From Pseudomonas maumuensis (GTDB taxonomy: Bacteria > Pseudomonadota > Gammaproteobacteria > Pseudomonadales > Pseudomonadaceae), in assembly GCF_019139675.1 (NCBI RefSeq), contig NZ_CP077077.1:372001-436000 (forward strand): a DNA stretch of 64,000 nt, in the 5' to 3' direction. Below, one piece after another: positions 35,705-44,130 of the stretch (position 1 is the stretch's first letter; each line of letters opens with the position of its first letter). The notes beneath the pieces are model-generated. The model was not told the origin of the DNA. It worked only from the letters and a program-made list of their open reading frames with translations, and ran no database searches. Both the position numbers and the translations under genes were made by a program.

Positions 35705-36219
35705 GTCGGCTCCCCGTAAAGGGCGACATAGCACTGGCGCAGGCCTTGGGCGAGATACTGGCGCACGCGCGAGACCGACACCCCGAGGCGCTCGGCGATC
35801 TCGGCGTGCCCCAGGCCGTCCAGGCGGTTGTAGAGGAAGGCTGCCCGGGCCTTGCTCGAGAGCTTGCCCAGCAAGCGGTCGATGGCCTTGAGGTCTTCGA
35901 GGATCAGGTGTTGCTGTTCCGGTGACGGGTGCTCGGCTTCGGGCAGCAGCGCCAGTTCCGCGAGGTAGGCCTGCTCGAGGGCAGCGCGGCGGAAGTGGTC
36001 GAACAACAGGCCCTTGGCCACGGCGACCAGGAAGGCGCGGGGTTCGCGGGGAGCGTCCAGACGCTCACGGCCGAGCAGGCGTACGAAGGTGTCCTGGCTC
36101 AGGTCCTCGGCGCGCTGGCGGCAAGCGGTGCTGCGCTGCAGCCAGGCCAGCAGCCAGGTGCGATGGTCGCGATACAGCGCGCCGACCAGTTCGGCATGTG
36201 GACTGTGCGCAGACGTCAA
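35701..36219 (-). CDS. fecI: FecI-type ECF RNA polymerase sigma factor
   Basis: The protein has 172 residues. Region 2 is ELVGALYRDHRTWLLAWLQR..CRQRAEDLSQDTFVRLL. Region 4 is SSKARAAFLYNRLDGLGHAEIAERLGVSVSRVRQYL. It directs transcription of the downstream TonB receptor on signal from FecR. The best start is TTG at 36219, preceded by GGGGAACG. No ATG occurs in the first 30 codons, so a non-AUG start seems real. A Fur-box-like sequence lies about 30-50 bases upstream, consistent with iron repression. Confidence 0.88.
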   Translation of the reverse strand: MTSAHSPHAELVGALYRDHRTWLLAWLQRSTACRQRAEDLSQDTFVRLLGRERLDAPREPRAFLVAVAKGLLFDHFRRAALEQAYLAELALLPEAEHPSPEQQHLILEDLKAIDRLLGKLSSKARAAFLYNRLDGLGHAEIAERLGVSVSRVRQYLAQGLRQCYVALYGEPT

Positions 36220-36247
36220 GAAGCGTTCCCCGGGAAAGAATGCGTTA

Positions 36248-36266
36248 ACTAACGATAATTATTCGC
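36248..36266 (-). promoter_or_regulatory. Candidate Fur box upstream of fecI
   Basis: Read on the minus strand, GCGAATAATTATCGTTAGT matches 12 of 19 positions of the Fur consensus GATAATGATAATCATTATC. It sits 29-47 bases before the sigma-factor start, where iron repression would act. Confidence 0.55.
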
Positions 36267-36343
36267 GATTGTGGCAGAGGCAGGGGGGAGGGCGCAATTG
36301 ACGCTTATCGGATTGCCAGCATGACGGGGGAGCGCGATAAAAG

Positions 36344-37054
36344 TCAGAGACCGTGGTGCTGCGCCTTGCGTCGTCGCCACTGGCGTAGCCGCTGTTCCAG
36401 CTGCAACGGGCTGTCCAGTTGCTGGCGGCGGGCTTGGCTGAACAGGATCAACGCCAGCTCCGCAGTGACTTGGGCATCGGCGCTGGCATGGTGGCGGGCC
36501 TGGACTTCGAGGCCGAAACGGGCGATCCAGTCGTCCAGCCCGGCCTCGCGCAGCACGGTGTCGGGGTTGAGCATCGGCGCGAGCTCCGCCACGTCGAGAA
36601 ACGGATGCTGCAGGCGCAGGCCCAGGCTGTCTTTCAACGCCCGGGCCAGCATGCGCTGGTCGAACGGGGCATGGAACGCCAGTACCGGACTGTCGCCGAT
36701 GAACGTCATCAGGTCGAGCAGGGCTTCGGCCGGTTCGCAGCCGGCGGCCAGGGCGCTGGGGCCCAGGCCATGGATTAGCACGCTGGCGTTGGTTTTCTGT
36801 TCGGGGCGGCGCAGGGTTCGCTCGAACGGCCGACCGAGGTCGATGGCACCGTCCTCGATGGCCACCGCGCCGATCGACAGCACCTGATCGCGATTGAGAT
36901 TCAGGCCGCTGGTCTCCAGGTCCAGCACCACCCAGCGCTGTTCGCGCAGGGAGCACACGCCCAGGGGCGCAGGGCCGGGCAGCGCGGCCAGGCGCCGCTG
37001 CAGCGCCGTATCGAGTTCGGGGGCTGTGGGGCGCAACCAGGCGAACAGGTTCAC
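36344..37054 (-). CDS. DnaQ-like DEDDh 3'-5' exonuclease
   Basis: The protein has 236 residues. ExoI motif: VVLDLETSGLNLNRDQVLSIG (Asp-x-Glu). ExoII: VLAFHAPFDQRML (Asp). ExoIII: ARHHASADAQVTAEL (His and Asp). This is the full DEDDh set of the DNA polymerase III epsilon/RNase T fold. The substrate (DNA proofreading-like or RNA) is not known. Its start overlaps the stop of the cNMP/CBS/DUF294 gene by four bases, a pairing that I recall being conserved in Pseudomonas. The two proteins may therefore act together. It is not the main dnaQ, which sits beside rnhA. Confidence 0.85.
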   Translation of the reverse strand: MNLFAWLRPTAPELDTALQRRLAALPGPAPLGVCSLREQRWVVLDLETSGLNLNRDQVLSIGAVAIEDGAIDLGRPFERTLRRPEQKTNASVLIHGLGPSALAAGCEPAEALLDLMTFIGDSPVLAFHAPFDQRMLARALKDSLGLRLQHPFLDVAELAPMLNPDTVLREAGLDDWIARFGLEVQARHHASADAQVTAELALILFSQARRQQLDSPLQLEQRLRQWRRRKAQHHGL

Positions 37055-38988
37055 AACTGGTACCGCAGGGCCAGGCTGCTTTGCAGGCGCTGGGCCTGGC
37101 GCAGGGACTCGCGCAGGATGCGCCGATCCAGGTGGTTGAGGCTGTCCGGGTCGAGTCGGTTGGAATAGGGCTGGTTTTCGCGGCTCTGACGCTGGTGTTG
37201 CTGCATGCGGGTCTGCTGGATGAAGTGGTAGGCCTCTTCATAGGCGGCGCCGTCGAGCGGGTCGATGATGCCCTTGGCGATCAGCTGGCGCAGCCGCTCC
37301 AGGGTATTGCACGCCGTTATGCCATGGGCCAGGGCCAGCAGCCGAGCGCCATCGACGAACGGGGTCAGGCCCTGCACCTTGAGGTCGAGGGTGGCGGCCT
37401 TGTCGTCACCCTGGCGGGTCAGCACGAACTCGCGCAGGCGCCCGACCGGTGGACGCTGGCGCAGGGCGTTGTCGGCCAGCATGCGCTGGAAGATGCGGTT
37501 GTCCGCGACCTGCTCCAGCAGGCCCTGGCGCAGTTGCTCGCAGCCTTGCTCGTCGCCCCAGACCACGCGCAGGTCGAAGTAGATGCTCGAGCCCAGCAGG
37601 TTCTCGGGGCTGGCTTCGCGCACGAAGCCGGCGAAGCGCCGCGCCCACTCGTTGCGCGACAGGCACAGCTCGGGGTTGCCGGCCATCACGTTGCCTTTGC
37701 ACAACGTAAAGCCGCACTGGGCCAGGTTGTGGTTGATCTGCTGGGCCAGCGGCAACAGCCTGGCGCGGATGGCGTTGGCCTCGGCACCGTCACGGGCCTC
37801 GAAGAGAATGCCGTTGTCCTGGTCGGTGTGCAGGGTCTGTTCGCGCCGGCCTTCACTGCCGAAGCACAGCCAGCTGAATGGCACGCCTGGGTCGCCGCGC
37901 TCGGCGGTGGCCAGTTCGATCACCCGGCACACGGTGTGATCGTTGAGCAGGGTGATGATCTGGGTGATCTGCGTCGAGGAGGCGCCATGGGCGAGCATAC
38001 GCTCGACCAGTTGGCCGATCTCGCCGCGCAGTGACACCAGGGTATCCAGGCGCGGGGCATGGCGGATGGTGCGCGCCAGGTGTACCAGGTCGACCCGTTG
38101 CAGGGAGAACAGATCACGCTCGGAAATTACCCCGCACAGGCGCTGGCTTTCGACCAGGCAAACGTGAGCGATATGCCGCTCGGTCATGGCCATGGCGGCA
38201 TCGAAGGCGCTTGCGTTAGGGGGTAGGTAGAACGGTTGAGCGGTCATGTAGCGTTCGATGGGCGCGGTCAGCTCGGCACTGGCATCGGCCACCACCTGGC
38301 GCAGGTCGCGTAAGGTGAAGATGCCGATGGGGTGGCGCTGTTCATCGATGATCACGATGCTGCCGACCTGTTGTTCGTGCATCAGCCCCACGGCTTCGCG
38401 CAGCGCGGTGTGGGGGTGGCACACCACCGGATGACGCAGCGCCAGTTCGCCCAGCGGCGTATTGAGCGAATACTGGGTGCCCAGGGTTTCCACGGCGCGC
38501 TGGCGCACTTGCTGGTTGACCTGGTCGAGCAGGCTGCTGACGCCGCGCAGGGCGAAGTCGCGGAACGCCTCGGACATGGAAAACACACGAATGAACGCGG
38601 CCTTGCCCAGTTGCAGGCAGAAGGTGTCCTCGCCGGCCAGGTGCTCGGTGCGGGTGGCACGCTCGCCGAGCAACGCCGCCAGCGGGAAGCATTCACCGCT
38701 GGTGATCTCGAAGGTGGTCTCGGTGCCTGGCTTGGTGACATGGTGGCGTTCGCCGACCACGCGCCCCTGCTTGACGATATAGAAGTGCTCGACCGGGCCC
38801 TCGGCGGGCGTGATGATGCTTTCGCCGCTCGCGTAGAAGCGCAGCTGGCACTGTTCCACCAGGTAAGCCAGGTGGCTGTGTTCCATCTGGTTGAACGGCG
38901 GGAAACGCTGCAGGAACTGCAGGGTGCCCTGGATGTTTTGCAGTACCGCTGTTCTGCCGGCCTGGGTGTAGGCGTCCATTTTGCTCAT
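37051..38988 (-). CDS. Cyclic-nucleotide-binding/CBS/DUF294 nucleotidyltransferase-like signalling protein
   Basis: The protein has 645 residues. A cNMP-binding domain covers about 25-145 (FPPFNQMEHSHLAYLVEQCQ, FYIVKQGRVVGER). Two CBS domains cover about 170-290 (HPHTALREAVGLMHEQQVGS; PPNASAFDAAMAMTERHIAH). A DUF294 GlnD-type nucleotidyltransferase region covers about 310-450, with the motif WLCFGSEGRREQTLHTDQDN (GSEGRxEQ and DxD). A DUF294_C helical domain follows to about 640. The protein is cytosolic. It may sense a nucleotide and modify or bind a partner, but no substrate is known. It is the first gene of a two-gene unit with the exonuclease. An AT-rich run (ATATATATCTATCTATAG, near 39018) upstream probably holds the promoter. 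Confidence 0.85.
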   Translation of the reverse strand: MSKMDAYTQAGRTAVLQNIQGTLQFLQRFPPFNQMEHSHLAYLVEQCQLRFYASGESIITPAEGPVEHFYIVKQGRVVGERHHVTKPGTETTFEITSGECFPLAALLGERATRTEHLAGEDTFCLQLGKAAFIRVFSMSEAFRDFALRGVSSLLDQVNQQVRQRAVETLGTQYSLNTPLGELALRHPVVCHPHTALREAVGLMHEQQVGSIVIIDEQRHPIGIFTLRDLRQVVADASAELTAPIERYMTAQPFYLPPNASAFDAAMAMTERHIAHVCLVESQRLCGVISERDLFSLQRVDLVHLARTIRHAPRLDTLVSLRGEIGQLVERMLAHGASSTQITQIITLLNDHTVCRVIELATAERGDPGVPFSWLCFGSEGRREQTLHTDQDNGILFEARDGAEANAIRARLLPLAQQINHNLAQCGFTLCKGNVMAGNPELCLSRNEWARRFAGFVREASPENLLGSSIYFDLRVVWGDEQGCEQLRQGLLEQVADNRIFQRMLADNALRQRPPVGRLREFVLTRQGDDKAATLDLKVQGLTPFVDGARLLALAHGITACNTLERLRQLIAKGIIDPLDGAAYEEAYHFIQQTRMQQHQRQSRENQPYSNRLDPDSLNHLDRRILRESLRQAQRLQSSLALRYQL

Positions 38989-39200
38989 GAAGCTGACCGT
39001 ATCGCTACGCCGAACTATATATATCTATCTATAGGGTTCGGCTTTGTTGTTCTCGGCCTCCATGGTCGGCTGGCCGTACTGTGGTGCCCATTGGACGTAA
39101 GTCTAGAGCGGGGCTGTCAAGGACCCGACGAAAGGCGAACCGGGCTATGTAGATTTCGCGGTCCTAAGCTGTGAACGAGAATTTTTTGACGAGATGGGCC

Positions 39201-39644
39201 ATGGCCGAGCATGACGACATACTGAGTGACGCCGAGCGCGAGGCATTGGCCGGGGTGACTGCGCCTGTCGCGGCGCGTCCCGTGGTGCTGGTGGTGGACG
39301 ACAACCCGGTGAACAGCGAGGCGCTGAGCTTGTATCTGAAGAGCCGAGGTATCGCCTGCATGACGGCTGACGGTGCGCAGGAAGCGATGTTGAAGCTGCA
39401 TTACGAACCGCGGATCGCGCTGATGATCACCGACCTGCGCATGGAGCCCAAGGATGGCCTGGAGCTGATTCGCCAGGTTCGCGAGACCGAGCGGGCGGCG
39501 CTGTCGATCATCGTGGTGTCGGGCGACACCGATGTGAAGGAGGCGGTGGACGTGATGCACCTGGGGGTGGTGGACTTTTTGCTCAAGCCGGTGGACCTGG
39601 GCAAGTTGCTGGAGCTGGTGCGCAAAGAACTGAGAATGGATTAA
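39201..39644 (+). CDS. Single-domain response regulator
   Basis: A 147-residue receiver domain with a 25-residue N-terminal tail. The acidic pair is in VVLVVDDNPVNSEAL, the phospho-acceptor Asp in ALMITDLRMEPKDGLEL, the switch Ser in IIVVSGDTDVKEA, and the Lys in VDFLLKPVDLGKL. There is no output domain, so it should work as a phosphate shuttle or protein-binding switch. No histidine kinase is adjacent. The start was set at ATG 39201 (GAG upstream). GTG 39171 in the same frame would add ten residues and is an alternative. Confidence 0.83.
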   Translation: MAEHDDILSDAEREALAGVTAPVAARPVVLVVDDNPVNSEALSLYLKSRGIACMTADGAQEAMLKLHYEPRIALMITDLRMEPKDGLELIRQVRETERAALSIIVVSGDTDVKEAVDVMHLGVVDFLLKPVDLGKLLELVRKELRMD

Positions 39645-39651
39645 TCGTATA

Positions 39652-39752
39652 GGGTCTGCTTCGCAGCCCAATCGCCGGCAAGCCGGCTCCCACAAGGATA
39701 GTGCTCACCTGTGGGAGCCGGCTTGCCGGCGATTGGGCCGCAAAGCGGCCCC
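39652..39752. repeat. REP element pair (inverted)
   Basis: CAATCGCCGGCAAGCCGGCTCCCACA and its inverse CTGTGGGAGCCGGCTTGCCGGCGATTGGG are flanked by GCTTCGCAGC and GGCCGCAAAGCGGCC arms. The pair ends eight bases before the glcB stop, so it lies between convergent genes. Confidence 0.88.
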
Positions 39753-39760
39753 TGGATGAC

Positions 39761-41938
39761 TTACAACCCGTTGCGCGCCTTGAACTCGCGGCGACGACGG
39801 TGCAGGACCGGCTCGGTGTAGCCGTTCGGTTGCTTGGCACCCTCGATCACCAGCTCGATCGCCGCCTGGAACGCGATGTTGTCATCGAAGTTCGGCGCCA
39901 TCGGGCGGTACAGGGCGTCACCGGCGTTCTGCTTGTCCACCACCGCGGCCATGCGCTGGAGGCTTTCCAGCACCTGCTCCTGGGTGACCACGCCATGGCG
40001 CAGCCAGTTGGCCAGCAGCTGGGCTGAAATGCGCAGGGTGGCGCGGTCTTCCATCAGGCCGACATCGTTGATGTCCGGCACTTTCGAACAGCCCACGCCC
40101 TGGTCGATCCAGCGCACCACGTAGCCGAGGATGCCCTGGGCGTTGTTGTCCAGCTCGTTGCGGATCTCTTCGGCCGACCAGTTGGTGTTGGCCGCCAGCG
40201 GGATGGTGAGGATATCGTCGACCGAAGCTTGGGTGCGCGAAGCCAGCTCGCGCTGACGGGCCTGCACATCGACCTTGTGATAGTGCAGGGCGTGCAGAGT
40301 GGCGGCGGTCGGCGACGGTACCCAGGCGGTGTTGGCGCCGGCCAGCGGGTGGGCGATCTTCTGCTCGAGCATGGCGGCCATCAGGTCTGGCATGGCCCAC
40401 ATGCCCTTGCCGATCTGTGCACGGCCCTGCAGGCCGGTGGCCAGGCCGACGTCGACGTTGTTGTTTTCGTAGGCGCCGATCCACTTCTCGTTCTTCATGG
40501 CGCCCTTGCGCACCACGGCGCCGGCCTCCATGGAGGTGTGGATCTCGTCACCGGTGCGGTCGAGGAAGCCGGTGTTGATGAACACCACGCGCTCGGCCGC
40601 AGCCTTGATGCAGGCCTTGAGGTTGACCGTGGTACGGCGCTCCTCGTCCATGATGCCGACCTTGACGGTGTTGCGCTTCATGCCCAGCAGGTCTTCGACG
40701 CGGCTGAAGATCTCGGCGGCGAACGCCACTTCTTCCGGGCCATGCATCTTCGGCTTGACGATATAGACGCTGCCGGTACGGGTGTTCTTGCGGCTGGTGT
40801 TGCCGTTGAGGTTGTGCAGGGCGATCAGGTTGGTGAACAGGCCGTCCTGGATGCCTTCGGGGATTTCGTTGCCCTGGGCGTCGAGGATCGCCGGGTTGGT
40901 CATCAGGTGCCCGACGTTGCGCACGAACAGCAGCGAGCGGCCATGCAGGGTCACGCTGCCGCCATTGGGCGCGGCGTATTCGCGGTCCGGGTTCATGGTG
41001 CGGGTGAAGGTCTTGCCGCCTTTGTTCACGCTTTCGGCCAGGTCGCCTTTCATCAGGCCCAGCCAGTTGCGGTAGACGATGACCTTGTCGTCGGCGTCGA
41101 CGGCGGCGACCGAGTCTTCGCAGTCCATGATGGTGGTCAGTGCCGATTCCATCAGGATGTCTTTCAGACCGGCGGCGTCGGTGCTGCCGACCGGGGTGCT
41201 GGCGTCGACCTGGATCTCGAAGTGCAGGCCGTTGTGCTTGAGCAGCACGGCGGTCGGCGCGGCGGCATCGCCGTGGAAACCGATCAGCTGGGCATCGTCA
41301 CGCAGGCCGCTGTTGCTGCCGCCCTTGAGCGCGACTACCAGCTTGCCGCCTTCGATGCGGTAGGCGGTGGAGTCGACATGGGAGCCGGCGGCCAGTGGCG
41401 CGGCCTGGTCGAGGAAGGCGCGGGCGAAAGCGATCACCTTGTCGCCACGGACTTTGTTGTAGCCCTGGCCTTTTTCGGCGCCGCCCTCATCGCTGATGGC
41501 ATCGGTGCCGTACAGCGCGTCATACAACGAGCCCCAACGGGCGTTGGCGGCGTTCAGGGCGAAGCGGGCGTTCATCACCGGCACCACCAGCTGCGGGCCG
41601 GCCATGACCGCGATCTCTTCATCGACGTTCTGGGTGGTGGCCTGGAAGTCCTCGACGGCTGGCAGCAGGTAGCCGATTTCCTCGAGGAACGCCTTGTAAG
41701 CCACGGCGTCGTGGGCCTGGCCTTTGCGGGCCTGGTGCCAGGCGTCGATCCTGGCTTGCAGCTCGTCGCGCTTGGCGAGCAGGGCTTTGTTCTTCGGAGC
41801 GAGGTCTTTAATGATCTCTGCCGCCCCGGCCCAGAACGCATCGGCCTTGATGCCGGTTCCAGGGATCGCTTCGTCGTTGACGAAGTCGTACAGGGCCTTG
41901 GCGACCTGAAGGCCACCGACTTGAACGTATCCAGTCAT
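39761..41938 (-). CDS. glcB: Malate synthase G
   Basis: Condenses glyoxylate with acetyl-CoA to malate, for growth on acetate, fatty acids or glycolate. The 725 residues are the length of the monomeric G isoform. Conserved features include [17 protein letters not shown] (Mg-binding acidic residues), [35 protein letters not shown], and [19 protein letters not shown] carrying the catalytic Asp region. The start ATG 41938 follows GAGG. It is monocistronic here, with neither glc oxidase genes nor aceA next to it. The 5' region carries a separated TGTAGT/ACTACA pair and a strong palindrome. Confidence 0.97.
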   Translation of the reverse strand: MTGYVQVGGLQVAKALYDFVNDEAIPGTGIKADAFWAGAAEIIKDLAPKNKALLAKRDELQARIDAWHQARKGQAHDAVAYKAFLEEIGYLLPAVEDFQATTQNVDEEIAVMAGPQLVVPVMNARFALNAANARWGSLYDALYGTDAISDEGGAEKGQGYNKVRGDKVIAFARAFLDQAAPLAAGSHVDSTAYRIEGGKLVVALKGGSNSGLRDDAQLIGFHGDAAAPTAVLLKHNGLHFEIQVDASTPVGSTDAAGLKDILMESALTTIMDCEDSVAAVDADDKVIVYRNWLGLMKGDLAESVNKGGKTFTRTMNPDREYAAPNGGSVTLHGRSLLFVRNVGHLMTNPAILDAQGNEIPEGIQDGLFTNLIALHNLNGNTSRKNTRTGSVYIVKPKMHGPEEVAFAAEIFSRVEDLLGMKRNTVKVGIMDEERRTTVNLKACIKAAAERVVFINTGFLDRTGDEIHTSMEAGAVVRKGAMKNEKWIGAYENNNVDVGLATGLQGRAQIGKGMWAMPDLMAAMLEQKIAHPLAGANTAWVPSPTAATLHALHYHKVDVQARQRELASRTQASVDDILTIPLAANTNWSAEEIRNELDNNAQGILGYVVRWIDQGVGCSKVPDINDVGLMEDRATLRISAQLLANWLRHGVVTQEQVLESLQRMAAVVDKQNAGDALYRPMAPNFDDNIAFQAAIELVIEGAKQPNGYTEPVLHRRRREFKARNGL

Positions 41939-42125
41939 TGCTTGCCTCACCTCTGCTCAGCTATTTCGCTTTCGCTCTTCTGTATTAAGCCTGTAGCGCT
42001 TCTCTAAACACGGCACCAGTGCATGCCCGCGTGATCCGGGGCGGCTGGGTGCGGCTCGCCAGACGGGCCGGCGGGCGGTTGGCGTATTTTCACAGGCGCC
42101 TTGGCAGACATCGAAACGACGTTTT

Positions 42126-42211
42126 TGTAGTCCGCGCCGATGCATACTACATGAAGCAGCAGGCAGGTAAACATCAGACTAAAAGCGTCGCTCTGCGACC
42201 GATTGGTCGCA
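42126..42211. promoter_or_regulatory. glcB/GcvR intergenic region with palindromes
   Basis: The 461 bases between glcB and the ACT-domain gene (41939-42399) hold no credible gene. They contain TGTAGT (42126-42131) and ACTACA (42146-42151), the half-sites seen before aceE but spaced by 14 bases. They also contain a perfect hairpin/palindrome TGCGACC-GATT-GGTCGCA (42194-42211). An open frame at 42019-42300 has no ribosome binding site and no recognisable content. Confidence 0.45.
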
Positions 42212-42399
42212 TGGGGTCACGCTGGGAGACGACATGTTCGCAAAAAACAGGGGGATTGTTCCAGATAAATCTTGAAACAGTACACGATACGTTGCTGTGA
42301 CTGTCCTGCGGCAGGTTGCCGCGCCTTGCCTATACTGATTCGATCCCCGTATCGCCCCCATCTGCGGCGGCGCTTGCAGACGAATGAAGGAGTGGCCCC

Positions 42400-42918
42400 G
42401 TGGACCATCTTGTACTGACCGTGATCGCCCCTGACAAGGCGGGGCAGGTCGAACGTATCGCCCAGTGCATCGCCGATCACAATGGCAACTGGCTGGAAAG
42501 CCGCATGTCACGCATGGCCGGGCAGTTCGCCGGGATCCTGCGGGTGGCGGTGCCGGCGGAGAACTACGCCGAACTGGTCGAGTCGCTGCAGAAGCTGGGC
42601 GACCACGGCATTCGTGTATTGATCGCCGAAAGTGGCATCGAGCCGTCCTGCACCTGGAAACCGATCGCGATGGAACTGGTGGGCAACGACAGGCCCGGCA
42701 TCGTGCGTGACATTACTCGCCTGCTGGCAGAGCTTGGTGTGAACGTGGAGCGTCTGAGCACCGAGGTGCGCCCGGCGCCGATGAGCAGCGAGCCATTGTT
42801 CCAGGCCGATGCGCTGCTGGCGCTGCCGTTGACCTTGTCGCTGGATGATTTGCAGGCAAGGTTGGAGAGCCTGGCGGATGATCTGATGGTGGAGTTGCGG
42901 TTGCGGCCGGAGGATTGA
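42400..42918 (+). CDS. GcvR-like regulator with two ACT domains
   Basis: The protein has 172 residues. A first ACT domain (DHLVLTVIAPDKAGQVERIAQ, shown in part, to about 80) and a second (PIAMELVGNDRPGIVRDITRLLAELGVNVE, about 88-165, given as start pattern) carry the usual ligand-binding DKAGQVE and DRPGIVR turns. In E. coli GcvR binds glycine and restrains GcvA. In Pseudomonas such paired-ACT proteins are commonly annotated as glycine cleavage regulators without proof. The start is GTG at 42400, with AAGGAG upstream. No gcv gene lies nearby, so its partner is unknown. Confidence 0.82.
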   Translation: MDHLVLTVIAPDKAGQVERIAQCIADHNGNWLESRMSRMAGQFAGILRVAVPAENYAELVESLQKLGDHGIRVLIAESGIEPSCTWKPIAMELVGNDRPGIVRDITRLLAELGVNVERLSTEVRPAPMSSEPLFQADALLALPLTLSLDDLQARLESLADDLMVELRLRPED

Positions 42919-42994
42919 TGCAGGCAATCGCGGGGCAAGTCGCAACGGCGAACCGCCGCTCCCACGGTTATCCCGATTTAACGGGGACGCCCCT

Positions 42995-43115
42995 GTGGAT
43001 AACCTGGGGGCGTACCGCTACAGCCCAATAGCCACGCCGGTTAGCCGGCATTGAGCAAAAAACACTCAGTTATCAGTAGCTTGTGCACAAACCACGGGGA
43101 CGAGGGTGTGGATAA
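42995..43115. promoter_or_regulatory. Two perfect DnaA-box-like sites in the gap before rarD
   Basis: TGTGGATAA (the complement of TTATCCACA) occurs at 42995-43003 and 43107-43115. Both are in the same orientation and both sit within the longer shared string TGTGGATAACCT. A weak inverted site (TTATCCCGA) is at 42969. The 260-base gap (42919-43178) has no gene. Confidence 0.5.
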
Positions 43116-43130
43116 CCTCTGGAGACCTTG

Positions 43131-43159
43131 CTGCAGACCACGCATTTCGTGGTCTGCAG
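43131..43159. terminator. Perfect 12-bp hairpin between convergent genes
   Basis: CTGCAGACCACG and CGTGGTCTGCAG form a perfect stem with the loop CATTT, 19 bases beyond the rarD stop. Only short T-runs follow on either strand. It is a likely bidirectional terminator between the ACT-domain gene and rarD. Confidence 0.65.
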
Positions 43160-43178
43160 CTGTTTGATCATTAATTGA

Positions 43179-44066
43179 TCAGGCGCGCTTGCGCAAACTC
43201 AGCCAGGCATCGACGCTGTACACCGCCAGCCCCGCCCAGATGCACGCGAACGCCAGCAGGTTGCTGGAGGTCAGGTGCTCATCGAACAGCCACACCGCCT
43301 GCAGCAGCACCAAGGTCGGCGCCAGGTACTGCAGGAAGCCCAGGGTGGTGTACGGCAGGTGGCGCGCGGCGGCGTTGAAGCACACCAGAGGTATCAGGGT
43401 GACCGGGCCGGCGGCGATCAGCCACAGGGCCTCGCTGCTGTTGAAAAACGCGAGGCTGGCGCTGTTGGCCGTCGGGTGCAGCAGCAGCCAGCCGATCGCC
43501 AGTGGTACCAGCATCCAGGTCTCGACCACCAGGCCGGGCAGCGCCGCGACTGGTGCCTGCTTGCGGATGAGCCCGTAGAAGCCGAACGACAGGGCCAGCG
43601 CCAACGATACCCAGGGCAGGCTGCCGACCTGCCAGACCTGTTGCGCCACGCCCAGGGCCGCCAGGCCCACTGCCAGCCATTGCAGGCGGCGCAGGCGCTC
43701 ACCGAGCAACAACATGCCCAGTAGTACGTTGATCAGCGGGTTGATGTAGTAGCCCAGGCTGGCTTCGAGCATGCGCCCGTTGTTTACCGCCCATACGTAG
43801 GTCAGCCAGTTGCCGGCGATCAACGTGCCGCTCAGGGCCAGGATGGCCAGGCGCCTGGGATTGTCACGCAGTTCGCGCCACCAGCCGGGGTGCTTCCATA
43901 CCAGCAGCAGGAGAGAGCCGAACAGCGCCGACCAAAGCACCCGATGGACGATGATCTCCACCGCCGGGACGCTCTGGATCGCTTTGAAGTACAGGGGGAA
44001 CAGGCCCCAGATGATGTAGGCGCCAAGGCCCAGAATGTACCCGCGACGCGGGTTTGCGGCGTGCAT
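43179..44066 (-). CDS. rarD: EamA/DMT-family permease RarD
   Basis: The protein has 295 residues with ten hydrophobic helices. The RarD start pattern is NPRRGYILGLGAYIIWGLFPLYFKAI (shown by its key YIIWGLFPLYFK), followed by EIIVHRVLWSALFG, ALSGTLIAGNWLTYVWAVN and SLGYYINPLINVLLG. These are characteristic of RarD, named for chloramphenicol sensitivity in P. aeruginosa. The transported substrate is not established. It is a single gene with its own promoter region, separated from srkA by 64 bases on the same strand. Confidence 0.92.
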   Translation of the reverse strand: MHAANPRRGYILGLGAYIIWGLFPLYFKAIQSVPAVEIIVHRVLWSALFGSLLLLVWKHPGWWRELRDNPRRLAILALSGTLIAGNWLTYVWAVNNGRMLEASLGYYINPLINVLLGMLLLGERLRRLQWLAVGLAALGVAQQVWQVGSLPWVSLALALSFGFYGLIRKQAPVAALPGLVVETWMLVPLAIGWLLLHPTANSASLAFFNSSEALWLIAAGPVTLIPLVCFNAAARHLPYTTLGFLQYLAPTLVLLQAVWLFDEHLTSSNLLAFACIWAGLAVYSVDAWLSLRKRA

Positions 44067-44130
44067 GCAGAATCCTTGCTTAGGTAACTAAATAAAGCGA
44101 CGCCTATTGTAGACAGAGCGCGGCGCAGAC

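Noticed and set aside
42019..42300. Possible 93-residue gene between glcB and the GcvR-like gene
   Set aside because: No ribosome binding site, no family pattern, and it spans the palindromes expected in a regulatory region.
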